This document shows positions 8,511-16,655 of a stretch of DNA of 64,000 bases, one piece after another (the stretch's first letter is position 1; each line of letters starts with the position of its first letter). The notes under the pieces were generated by a model. It was given only the letters and a program-made list of their open reading frames with translations. It was not told the DNA's origin and ran no database searches. Source of the stretch: Nocardioides oleivorans (GTDB lineage Bacteria > Actinomycetota > Actinomycetes > Propionibacteriales > Nocardioidaceae); NCBI RefSeq assembly GCF_004137255.1, contig NZ_SDWT01000003.1:124001-188000 (forward strand), written 5' to 3'. The translations under genes were made by a program, and so were the position numbers.

Positions 8511-9452
8511 ATGACGCAGCAGCCGTTCAGCCGTCCAGGTGCCATCGACCTCTCCGGGCTGGGCAAGCCCGCCCCGCAGGCCGGTCCTCCGGCCGGAGCC
8601 CCGTCCGCTCCCGCAGCCGGCGGCGGGTCGTCGTACAGCGTCGTCGTGGACGACCAGAGCTTCCAGGGGCTGCTCGAGCAGTCGATGACGGCGCCGGTGC
8701 TGCTGGTGTTCTACTCGCGCACCCGGATGCCCGAGAGCGGACAGCTCGCCGACGACCTCGAGACCGTGGTCGCGGAGCACGACGGGCGCTACCTGCTCGG
8801 CCTGGTCGACATCGACGCCGTGCCGCAGATCGCCCAGGCGATGCAGATCCCGTCGATCCCGCTCGTGGTCGCCGTCGTCGACGGTCGCCCGACACCGCTC
8901 CTCCAGGACGCGCTGCCGATCGACGAGCTCCGCACCGCCCTCACCCAGGTCGCGCAGCAGCTCACCGCCGGTGGCGTCACCGGACGCCACCAGCCGCGGT
9001 CCAGCGTCGCTCCGGCGACCGACGGCGAGGAGGAGGTCGTCGACCCGCGCTACGCGCCCGCCCAGGACGCGCTGGCCGCCGGTGACATCGACGGCGCGGT
9101 TGCGGAGTACCAGAAGCTCGTCGCCTCCAACCCGGCCGACGTCGAGGCGGCCGGCGGCCTGGCCATCGCCAAGGTCATGCAGCGCACGCAGGGCGTCGAC
9201 CTCAGCACCGCCCGCGCGGCCGCGGCCGAGAGCCCCGACGACGTCGACGCCCAGACGATGGTCGCCGACCTCGACATGCTCGGCGGCCACGTCGAGGACG
9301 CCTTCACCCGCCTGGTGAACCTCGTCGCCCGCACGACCGACAAGGACCGGGAGAAGGCGCGCGACCACCTCCTCGCGCTCTTCGCAGCCGTCGGCAACGA
9401 CGACCCGCGCGTGCTCGCGGGTCGTCGCAACCTGGCGTCGGCGCTCTTCTGA
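8511..9452 (+). CDS. Thioredoxin-fold/TPR protein (YbbN/CnoX-like)
   Basis: 313 residues. A Pro/Ala-rich N-terminus (1-40) is followed by a thioredoxin fold (about 42-155) and then a TPR-like helical region (about 178-313, YAPAQDALAAGDIDGAVAEYQKL...). The position of the CxxC active site reads RTRMPES, so it has no redox cysteines. This layout matches the co-chaperone YbbN/CnoX, which holds clients for GroEL or DnaK rather than reducing them. TAGGAT ends 6 bases before ATG 8511 and no Shine-Dalgarno is present, so it is probably leaderless. Converges with ppdK, 18 bp apart. Confidence 0.82.
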   Translation: MTQQPFSRPGAIDLSGLGKPAPQAGPPAGAPSAPAAGGGSSYSVVVDDQSFQGLLEQSMTAPVLLVFYSRTRMPESGQLADDLETVVAEHDGRYLLGLVDIDAVPQIAQAMQIPSIPLVVAVVDGRPTPLLQDALPIDELRTALTQVAQQLTAGGVTGRHQPRSSVAPATDGEEEVVDPRYAPAQDALAAGDIDGAVAEYQKLVASNPADVEAAGGLAIAKVMQRTQGVDLSTARAAAAESPDDVDAQTMVADLDMLGGHVEDAFTRLVNLVARTTDKDREKARDHLLALFAAVGNDDPRVLAGRRNLASALF

Positions 9453-9470
9453 GGCCGCGGTGCCCGGGGG

Positions 9471-12143
9471 CTAGCGCTTCTCGAGCACCGAGCGTCCGGC
9501 CTCGAGCCGGGCGACCGGCACGCGGAACGGCGAGCACGAGACGTAGTTGAGGCCGACGGCGTCGAAGAAGTGCACGGAGCGCGGGTCGCCGCCGTGCTCG
9601 CCGCAGACGCCGACCTTGAGGTCGGGCTTGGTCTCGCGGCCCTTGGCGGTGCCCATCTCGACCATGCCGCCGACGCCGCGCTGGTCGAGGGACTCGAACG
9701 GCGAGACGTCGAAGATGCCGTGCTCGAAGTAGCGCGAGAAGAACGACGACTCCACGTCGTCGCGCGAGAAGCCCCACGCCATCTGGGTGAGGTCGTTGGT
9801 GCCGAAGGAGAAGAAGTCGGCGTCGCGCGCGATCCGGTCGGCGAGGAACGCCGCGCGGGGCAGCTCGATCATGGTGCCGATGGCGATCTCGAGCTTGATC
9901 CCGCGCTCCTCCTCGACCTCGGCGATCTGCTGCTCGAGGACGGCCCGGACGATCTCGAGCTCGCGCACGCTGGCGACCAGCGGCACCATGATCTCGGGAC
10001 GGGGAGCGCCGTGGACGGCCAGCCGGTCGGCGGCGGCCTCGGCGATCGCGCGGCCCTGCATCCGGAACAGGCCGGGGATCTGGATCCCGAGGCGCACGCC
10101 GCGCAGGCCGAGCATCGGGTTGGTCTCGTGCAGCCGGCGCACGTGGGTGAGCAGGGTCTTCTGGTGCCGGGCGTGCTCGCTGTCCTCGCCGCGCTCGTCG
10201 GCCAGCGCCACCTCGACGCTGAGCTCGGTGAGGTCGGGGAGGAACTCGTGCAGCGGCGGGTCCAGCAGCCGGATCGTGACGGGCAGGCCGTCCATCGCCT
10301 CGAGGATCTCGGTGAAGTCCTGCTTCTGCAGGGGGAGCAGCGCGGCGAGCGCGGCCTCCACTCCGGCCTCGTCCTCGGCCACGATGAGCTTCTCGACCAG
10401 CTCGCGGCGCTCGCCGAGGAACATGTGCTCGGTGCGGCACAGGCCGATCCCCTGGGCGCCGAAGCGGCGGGCGCGGGCAGCGTCCTCGGGGGTGTCGGCG
10501 TTGGTGCGCACCCGCAGGCGGCGCGCACCGTCGGCGTGCGCCATGATCCGGGCGACCGTCTGGGCGAGGTCGTCGTCGAGCTTCTCGCCCTCGAAGTGGC
10601 GTACGACGACGGAGTCCGCGACCGGGACCGCGCCGGCGAAGACCTCGCCGGTGCTGCCGTCGATCGAGATGACGTCGCCCTCGGCGATGGTGGCGCCGTC
10701 CCGGACGACGAACTGCTTGCCCTTGGTGTCGACGTCGAGCGACTCCGCCCCGCACACGCACGTACGGCCCATGCCGCGCGCGACCACGGCGGCGTGCGAG
10801 GTCTTCCCGCCGCGGCTGGTGAGGATGCCGCGGGCGGCGACCATGCCGCGCAGGTCGTCGGGGTTGGTCTCCTTGCGGACCAGGATCACGTCCTCGCCCC
10901 GGGCGGCCCACTCGACCGCCGTGTCGGAGTCGAAGACCGCCTTGCCGACCGCCGCGCCGGGGGAGGCGTTCATGCCCTTGGCGAGCAGGGTGCGCTCGGC
11001 GTCCTCGTCGAAGCGGGGGAACATCAGCAGCGCGAGCTGCTCGCCGGTCACCCGGAGCACGGCCTCGTCCATCTGGATCAGGCCCTCGTCGACCATGTGG
11101 ACCGCGATCCGGAACGCCGCCTCGGGGGTGCGCTTGCCGACGCGGGTCTGGAGCATCCAGAGCTTGCCGCGCTCGACGGTGAACTCGATGTCGCACATGT
11201 CGCGGTAGTGCCGCTCGAGGCGGCCCATGATGTCCATCAGGTCGTCGTGGGACCGGGCGTCGATCTCGGCCATGTCGGCCAGGGACACGGTGTTGCGGAT
11301 GCCGGCCACGACGTCCTCGCCCTGCGCGTTCTGCAGGTAGTCGCCGTACTCGCCCTGCGCGCCGCTGGCGGGGTCGCGGGTGAAGGCGACGCCGGAACCT
11401 GAGTCCATGCCGAAGTTGCCGAAGACCATCGCCTGCACGTTGACGGCGGTGCCGAGGTCTTCCGGGATCCGCTCCTGGCGGCGGTAGAGCCGCGCGCGGT
11501 CGGTGTTCCAGGAGTCGAAGACCGCGCGGATGGCGAGGTCCATCTGCTCGCGCGGGTCCTGCGGGAAGTCGCGGCCGGTGTGCTCCTTGATGATGGCCTT
11601 GAAGGCCTCGACGACGCCCTTGAGGTCCTCGGCGTCGAGGTCGAGGTCGGACTCGGTGCCCTTGGCCTTCTTCACCGCGTCGAGCGCGTCGGAGAACAGC
11701 TCGGACTCCACGTGCAGGACCGTGCCGCCGAACATCTGGAGCAGGCGGCGGTAGGAGTCCTGGGCGAACCGCTCGGACTCGCTGCGCGCGGCCAGGCCGC
11801 CCACGGAGGTGTCGTTGAGGCCGACGTTGAGGACCGTCTCCATCATCCCGGGCATCGAGAACTTCGCGCCCGAGCGGACCGAGACGAGCAGCGGGTCGTC
11901 GGCGTCGCCGAGCGTCTTGCCCATCGCCTCCTCGAGCGAGGCGAGGTGCTCGGTGACCTCCTCCGCGAGCCCGTCGGGCATCCCGCCCTCGGCCAGGTAG
12001 GCACGGCAGGTCTCCGTGGAGATCGTGAACCCCGGTGGCACGGGGAGGCCGAGGTTGGTCATCTCGGCCAGGTTGGCGCCCTTGCCCCCCAACAGGTCCT
12101 TCTGGTCCTTGTTGCCCTCTGCGAAGTCGTAGACCCAGCTCAT
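9471..12143 (-). CDS. ppdK: Pyruvate, phosphate dikinase
   Basis: 890 residues, full length for PPDK, which interconverts pyruvate + ATP + Pi and phosphoenolpyruvate + AMP + PPi. Domains in order: N-terminal ATP-grasp nucleotide domain (VYDFAEGNKDQKDLLGGKGANLAEM at the start), central phosphohistidine domain with His450 in GGKTSHAAVVARGMG, and a C-terminal PEP/pyruvate TIM barrel ending with the catalytic Cys847 in VGVCGEHGGDP. ATG 12143 has AGGATG upstream; longer frames run into the next gene. It lies 14 bp downstream of the GNAT-Nudix gene on the same strand. Confidence 0.95.
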   Translation of the reverse strand: MSWVYDFAEGNKDQKDLLGGKGANLAEMTNLGLPVPPGFTISTETCRAYLAEGGMPDGLAEEVTEHLASLEEAMGKTLGDADDPLLVSVRSGAKFSMPGMMETVLNVGLNDTSVGGLAARSESERFAQDSYRRLLQMFGGTVLHVESELFSDALDAVKKAKGTESDLDLDAEDLKGVVEAFKAIIKEHTGRDFPQDPREQMDLAIRAVFDSWNTDRARLYRRQERIPEDLGTAVNVQAMVFGNFGMDSGSGVAFTRDPASGAQGEYGDYLQNAQGEDVVAGIRNTVSLADMAEIDARSHDDLMDIMGRLERHYRDMCDIEFTVERGKLWMLQTRVGKRTPEAAFRIAVHMVDEGLIQMDEAVLRVTGEQLALLMFPRFDEDAERTLLAKGMNASPGAAVGKAVFDSDTAVEWAARGEDVILVRKETNPDDLRGMVAARGILTSRGGKTSHAAVVARGMGRTCVCGAESLDVDTKGKQFVVRDGATIAEGDVISIDGSTGEVFAGAVPVADSVVVRHFEGEKLDDDLAQTVARIMAHADGARRLRVRTNADTPEDAARARRFGAQGIGLCRTEHMFLGERRELVEKLIVAEDEAGVEAALAALLPLQKQDFTEILEAMDGLPVTIRLLDPPLHEFLPDLTELSVEVALADERGEDSEHARHQKTLLTHVRRLHETNPMLGLRGVRLGIQIPGLFRMQGRAIAEAAADRLAVHGAPRPEIMVPLVASVRELEIVRAVLEQQIAEVEEERGIKLEIAIGTMIELPRAAFLADRIARDADFFSFGTNDLTQMAWGFSRDDVESSFFSRYFEHGIFDVSPFESLDQRGVGGMVEMGTAKGRETKPDLKVGVCGEHGGDPRSVHFFDAVGLNYVSCSPFRVPVARLEAGRSVLEKR

Positions 12144-12157
12144 GGAGGCATCCTGCC

Positions 12158-13180
12158 TCAGCGGCCGGACTCCGTATACGGCTGAGCGCCGCCGACGGCC
12201 GCGCGGACGCGGCGGGCGGTGAAGTCGGCGGCGAGCTCGTCGACCTCCTCGAGGGTGCAGAACCGCACGTCTCGGATCTCGCGCTCCTGCTTCACCACGG
12301 TGGCGAGCACGCCCTGGTCGAGGGTGCCGCCGTCGAAGACGAGGCACACGGCGTCGTCCCAACCACCCCACGGGGGCAGCCAGTCGGTGAGCACGAGCCC
12401 GCCCGCGGCGAGGGTGAGCCCGAGCTCCTCCTCGACCTCGCGCTCGACGGCCAGCCTCGGTGACTCACCGACCTCGACCACGCCGCCGGGCAGGTCCCAG
12501 TCCTTCTTGTACGTCAGCTGGCACAGCAGCACCCGGCCCTCCGGGTCGCGCACGAGCATCTGCGCGATCGCCCGCTTGCGGGGGAGGAAGGAGTTGAGGA
12601 GCGACCGGAAGGACTCGGGGTCGCTGAGCGGGGGGTCGGTCACGAGTCGCGCGAAGACGAGGTAGGAGGTGGCGTCCGCCCGATCACCCATCCCGGGCGT
12701 GATGCGCTGCGAGCCCTCCAGGCGCAGCCCGGCACGCGTGGCGACCCGGCGGCTGCGATCGTTGCGGGGGTCGATGCGGGCCTCGACCCGCTGCAGGCCC
12801 CAGCCGCCCTCAGCAGGGTCCGCGAACGCCCAGTCGACCAGGATGCGCACGGCGCGGGTGGCGAAGCCCCGGCCCCGGCGACCGGCGTACAGGGTCCAGC
12901 TCAGCCGTGCCCCGGCGTCGCCCTCCCGGGTCAGCTCGACGCTGCCCACGAGCCGGTCGTCGTGCGTCACCACGAAGGACGCCTGCTCGCCGGTCCGGTA
13001 GCGCTCGCGCCACCGGGCGATGGCCCGCGCATGGGCACCGGCCGTGACCGCCGCCGGGTCCCAGCCGAACCAGAGCGCCATCTCCTCGTCGTGCCCGGCG
13101 ACGGCCTCGTCGACGTCGTCGTCGCGCCACGGGCGCAGGGAGATCGTGCCGTCGGTCAGGGTCGGCTGGTCGTCGGGCAC
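12158..13180 (-). CDS. GNAT acetyltransferase-Nudix hydrolase fusion
   Basis: 340 residues with two domains. Residues ~8-180 are a RimJ/RimL-type GNAT domain (LRPWRDDDVDEA at the start, GRRGRGFATRAV acetyl-CoA loop). Residues ~200-330 are a Nudix domain with the full box GGVVEVGESPRLAVEREVEEELGL, whose Glu residues bind Mg. The protein could acetylate one substrate and hydrolyse a nucleoside-diphosphate-linked one; targets are unknown. GTG 13180 is 6 bases after TAGGGT (13192-13187), so it is probably leaderless. ppdK follows 14 bp downstream and may be co-transcribed. Confidence 0.85.
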   Translation of the reverse strand: MPDDQPTLTDGTISLRPWRDDDVDEAVAGHDEEMALWFGWDPAAVTAGAHARAIARWRERYRTGEQASFVVTHDDRLVGSVELTREGDAGARLSWTLYAGRRGRGFATRAVRILVDWAFADPAEGGWGLQRVEARIDPRNDRSRRVATRAGLRLEGSQRITPGMGDRADATSYLVFARLVTDPPLSDPESFRSLLNSFLPRKRAIAQMLVRDPEGRVLLCQLTYKKDWDLPGGVVEVGESPRLAVEREVEEELGLTLAAGGLVLTDWLPPWGGWDDAVCLVFDGGTLDQGVLATVVKQEREIRDVRFCTLEEVDELAADFTARRVRAAVGGAQPYTESGR

Positions 13181-13260
13181 GCAGCCACCCTAGCGAGCGC
13201 CCGCACGGCCCGACCCCCCGTCGCGTCCGGCGGCCGGGCGGGGGAACGGGCGCCCGCGGG

Positions 13261-15222
13261 TCAGGCGTCCTTGCGGAACCAGACGGTGGCCAGGGGCGGG
13301 ACCACGATGTCGGCGTAGGCTGGCTGACCGTGGACGTCGCCGGCGACGGCGGTGATCGAGCCGAGGTTGCCCACGCCGGAGCCGTGGTAGGTCTCGGCGT
13401 CGGTGTTGAGGACCTCGGTCCACGTGCCCTCCGACGGCAGGCCGAGGCGGTAGCCGTCGTGGGGAGTGCCGGCGAAGTTGGCCACGCAGACGACGTCGGG
13501 GTGGCCCGGGGCCCGGCGCACGAAGGAGAACGTGCTGCGACCCGCGTCGTTGGCGTCGATCCAGGCGAACCCGGACGGGTCGTTGTCACGACCCCACAGG
13601 GCGCCGGTGGCGGAGTAGGCGTGGTTCATGTCGCGGACCATCGCGTGCACGCCCGCGTGCTCGGGGTGCTCGAGGAGCCACCAGTCGAGCTCGCGGCTCT
13701 CGGCCCACTCGGACTCCTGGCCGATCTCGCAGCCCATGAAGAGCAGCTGCTTGCCGGGGTGCGCCCACATGTAGGCGAGGTAGGCGCGGAGGTTGGCCAG
13801 CTGCTGCCACCGGTCGCCGGGCATCTTGCGCAGCAGCGAGCCCTTGCCGTGGACGACCTCGTCGTGGCTGATCGGGAGGACGTAGTTCTCCGCGAAGGCG
13901 TAGACCAGCGAGAAGGTCATCTCGCCGTGGTGGTGGCTGCGGTAGAGCGGGTCGCGGGCGACGTAGTCGAGCGAGTCGTGCATCCAGCCCATGTTCCACT
14001 TGAAGCCGAACCCGAGGCCGCCGTTGCTGGTCGGTCCGGTGACGCCCGGCCACGCGGTGGACTCCTCGGCGATCGTGACGATGCCGGGGACCCGCTTGTA
14101 GACGGTGGCGTTCATCTCCTGGAGGAACTGCACGGCCTCGAGGTTCTCGCGGCCGCCGTGCTTGTTGGGCGACCACTCGCCGGCCTCGCGGGCGTAGTCG
14201 AGGTAGAGCATCGAGGCGACGCCGTCGACGCGGAGGCCGTCGGCGTGGAACTCCTCGAGCCAGAAGACGGCGTTGGCGTAGAGGAAGTTGCGGACCTCGT
14301 TGCGGCCGAAGTTGAAGATGTGGGAGCCCCACTCCTTGTGCCAGCCGCGCTGCGGGTTGGGGTCCTCGTAGAGCGGAGTGCCGTCGAAGCGGGCCAGGGC
14401 CCACTCGTCGGTGGCGAAGTGGCCGGGCACCCAGTCGAGGATGACGCCGACGCCGGCCTGGTGCAGCCGGTCGATGAGCCGCTTGAGCCCGTCGGGGTCG
14501 CCGAAGCGCGAGTCCGCGGCGAAGTACGACGTCACGTGGTAGCCCCACGACCCGCCGAACGGGTGCTGCATCACGGGCATGAACTCCACGTGCGTGAAGC
14601 CGAGGTCGGCGACGTACGGCACGAGGGCGTCGGCGATCTCGTCCCACGAGTAGAGCTCGCCGGAGTAGTGCTTGCGCCACGACGCGAGGTGGACCTCGTA
14701 GGTCGACATCGCCTCGTCCACCGGCTGCCGGGTGCTGCGGGCCTCGATCCAGTCGTCGTCACCCCACTGGTGGCCGGACTGCCAGACCACGGAGGCGGAG
14801 CTCGGTGGCTTCTCGGCGTACTGCGCCATCGGGTCGGCGCGGTCGACCCACTGACCGTCGGCGCCGCGGATGCGGTACTTGTACTGCGCGCCGACACCGA
14901 CGTCGGGCACGAAGGCGTGCCACACGCCCGGTCCGTCGAGCCGTGCCATCGGGTGGGCGGACCCGTCCCAGCCGGCCCAGTCGCCCGCGACCTGGACCTC
15001 CTGCGCGTTCGGCGCCCACACGCGGAACGACGTGCCGTCCGCGGTGACCTGGGCGCCGAGGACGGTCCAGAGCTGCTCGTGGCGGCCCTCGCCGATCAGG
15101 TGCAGGTCGAGCTCGCCGGGCGCGTGGACGGGTCCGGCGGGGGTGGCGGCGGGGGTGGCGGCGGGGGTGGCGGCGATGGTTCGGGTGGTGGTGCCAGTGG
15201 TCGTGCCAGGTGTCTCGGTCAT
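13261..15222 (-). CDS. glgB: 1,4-alpha-glucan branching enzyme
   Basis: 653 residues. After a Thr/Ala/Pro-rich leader (1-45) come a CBM48 domain (FRVWAPNAQEVQVAGDW) and a GH13 barrel with the catalytic set DGLRVDGVASMLYLDY (Asp), IAEESTAWPGV (Glu) and ISHDEVVHGKGS (Asp), then an all-beta C-terminal domain. It introduces alpha-1,6 branches into the glucan made by GlgE. Last gene of glgE-treS-mak-glgB; ATG 15222 overlaps the mak stop (ATGA) and has GGGAGG upstream. The leader contains three ATPA units from a 12-bp tandem repeat. Confidence 0.95.
   Translation of the reverse strand: MTETPGTTTGTTTRTIAATPAATPAATPAGPVHAPGELDLHLIGEGRHEQLWTVLGAQVTADGTSFRVWAPNAQEVQVAGDWAGWDGSAHPMARLDGPGVWHAFVPDVGVGAQYKYRIRGADGQWVDRADPMAQYAEKPPSSASVVWQSGHQWGDDDWIEARSTRQPVDEAMSTYEVHLASWRKHYSGELYSWDEIADALVPYVADLGFTHVEFMPVMQHPFGGSWGYHVTSYFAADSRFGDPDGLKRLIDRLHQAGVGVILDWVPGHFATDEWALARFDGTPLYEDPNPQRGWHKEWGSHIFNFGRNEVRNFLYANAVFWLEEFHADGLRVDGVASMLYLDYAREAGEWSPNKHGGRENLEAVQFLQEMNATVYKRVPGIVTIAEESTAWPGVTGPTSNGGLGFGFKWNMGWMHDSLDYVARDPLYRSHHHGEMTFSLVYAFAENYVLPISHDEVVHGKGSLLRKMPGDRWQQLANLRAYLAYMWAHPGKQLLFMGCEIGQESEWAESRELDWWLLEHPEHAGVHAMVRDMNHAYSATGALWGRDNDPSGFAWIDANDAGRSTFSFVRRAPGHPDVVCVANFAGTPHDGYRLGLPSEGTWTEVLNTDAETYHGSGVGNLGSITAVAGDVHGQPAYADIVVPPLATVWFRKDA
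15135..15170. repeat. 12-bp tandem repeat, three units, inside glgB leader
   Basis: CGGCGGGGGTGG is repeated three times exactly on the plus strand and encodes ATPA x3 in the N-terminal leader of GlgB. Perfect short-unit repeats of this kind can change copy number in frame. Confidence 0.85.
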
Positions 15223-16655
15223 GCGTCCCTCCCAGGATGATCGACGAGGGCGGCCAACGGGATGGAGAGCCATCCCGGACGGTTGCGTGCTTCGTAGACG
15301 GCTTCGTAGACGACCTTGTCGGCGATGTAGGCGTCGAGCAGGACCGCGGCCGTCCGGTCGAGGTCCCGGCCGCGCTGCGCGGTGTAGGCCTCGACGAAGG
15401 CGGCGCGGTTGCGCGCCGACCACTCGGCCGCCCGGTAGTCGCGCTGGCCGGCGTCGGGCGCGTCGGGGCCCAGGCCCGTCAGCGAGACCACGCGGGGTGC
15501 GTAGTCGAAGGACCGGATCATGCCGGCCACGTCGCGCCACACGGAGTCGGGCTTGAGGCGGACCGCGAGCGGCTTGGCGGGCTCGCCCTCGAAGTCGACG
15601 ATCTTCCAGCCCCTGGCCGTGCGCAGCGTCTGGCCCAGGTGCAGGTCGCCGTGGACCTGCTGGACCTCGACGGCGTCGAGCGCGCGGAGGGCGGCGTACG
15701 TCGCGCGCAGCCGGTCGGCGTGGGGCGCCAGGTCGGGTACGACGACGAGGGCGGCGTCGAGCCGTTCCTCCATCGCGCCGGCCAGGCCGTCGATCGCGCC
15801 TGCGTCACGCTCCTCGACGGGGAAGTGGGCGGCCAGGTCGGTGTGCACCTCGGCGAGCGCGGTGCCGAGCCGGGCGGCCTCGCCGGCGAAGTCGCCGCCG
15901 ACCTCGTCGGCGTGCAGGTCGGCCTCGGCGAAGAGGTTGCGGACGCTGGCCAGGGCCAGGTCCCAGCCGTCGCTGGCGGTGCGCAGGAACTGCTGGAGCA
16001 TCGCGAGCTGGATCGTCGTGTTGGTCTCGTCGTCGACCAGGTCGAGCCAGCCGTAGAGGGCGGCGACGTGCGTCGACCCGGCCTCGGTGAGGACCTGGTG
16101 GATCGCGATGTCGGGGTTCACGCCGGGGGTCACCTTGCGGAAGACCTTCATCAGCGCGTCCTCGCCGAAGGCGACCGAGGAGTTGGACTGCTCGCCGGAG
16201 AACAGGGTCGAGTGGGCCTCGAGGTCGAGGTCGTGGCCGGGCAGCCGGTGGAACGCCAGCTCGCCGCGCGAGGCCGACTCGCCCCCCGCGAAGGCCGTCA
16301 GCCACAGGCCCATCGCCTCACGGTCGTGGACGGCGTCGTAGACCCACGAGTGGCCGAAGTCCGGGTCGTCCCACTCGCCGACGAGCGCGTGCGCGATGCG
16401 GTCCTGCGGCTCGCGGTAGTAGGCGAGCGGGACCTGGTAGAGCTCCGTCTCCGCTGTCTCCGCTGCGTGTCCTGAGCCGGTCGAGGAGTCGGTGAAGGAC
16501 ACCTCGGCGACCTCGATCGCCACGTGCACGCCGTCGGGCGCGTCGGGCAGCTCGCCGACACGTCGTACGCCCGTGAGCGTCCACTCGCGGCCCTTGCCGC
16601 CGAACCAGCGGGCCTCGCCGATCCACGTGGCCAGGGGAGCGAGCTCGGCACTCAT
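15219..16655 (-). CDS. mak: Maltokinase (Pep2/Mak type)
   Basis: 478 residues. It phosphorylates maltose with ATP to give maltose-1-phosphate, the substrate of GlgE. Visible are the N-terminal cap (WIGEARWFGGKGREW), the phosphotransferase catalytic loop VHGDLHLGQTL and the metal-binding IVDFEGEP. ATGA overlaps link it to treS upstream and glgB downstream. Near residues 52-68 the sequence STGSGHAAETAETE is low-complexity and may be an insertion derived from a short DNA repeat (see findings). Mak and TreS are separate genes here, as in mycobacteria, not the fusion seen in some other bacteria. Confidence 0.92.
   Translation of the reverse strand: MSAELAPLATWIGEARWFGGKGREWTLTGVRRVGELPDAPDGVHVAIEVAEVSFTDSSTGSGHAAETAETELYQVPLAYYREPQDRIAHALVGEWDDPDFGHSWVYDAVHDREAMGLWLTAFAGGESASRGELAFHRLPGHDLDLEAHSTLFSGEQSNSSVAFGEDALMKVFRKVTPGVNPDIAIHQVLTEAGSTHVAALYGWLDLVDDETNTTIQLAMLQQFLRTASDGWDLALASVRNLFAEADLHADEVGGDFAGEAARLGTALAEVHTDLAAHFPVEERDAGAIDGLAGAMEERLDAALVVVPDLAPHADRLRATYAALRALDAVEVQQVHGDLHLGQTLRTARGWKIVDFEGEPAKPLAVRLKPDSVWRDVAGMIRSFDYAPRVVSLTGLGPDAPDAGQRDYRAAEWSARNRAAFVEAYTAQRGRDLDRTAAVLLDAYIADKVVYEAVYEARNRPGWLSIPLAALVDHPGRDA

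Noticed and set aside
9570..11402. Long plus-strand frame opposite ppdK
   Set aside because: Repeated Leu/Ala/Glu/His composition typical of shadow frames; ppdK on the other strand has all motifs.
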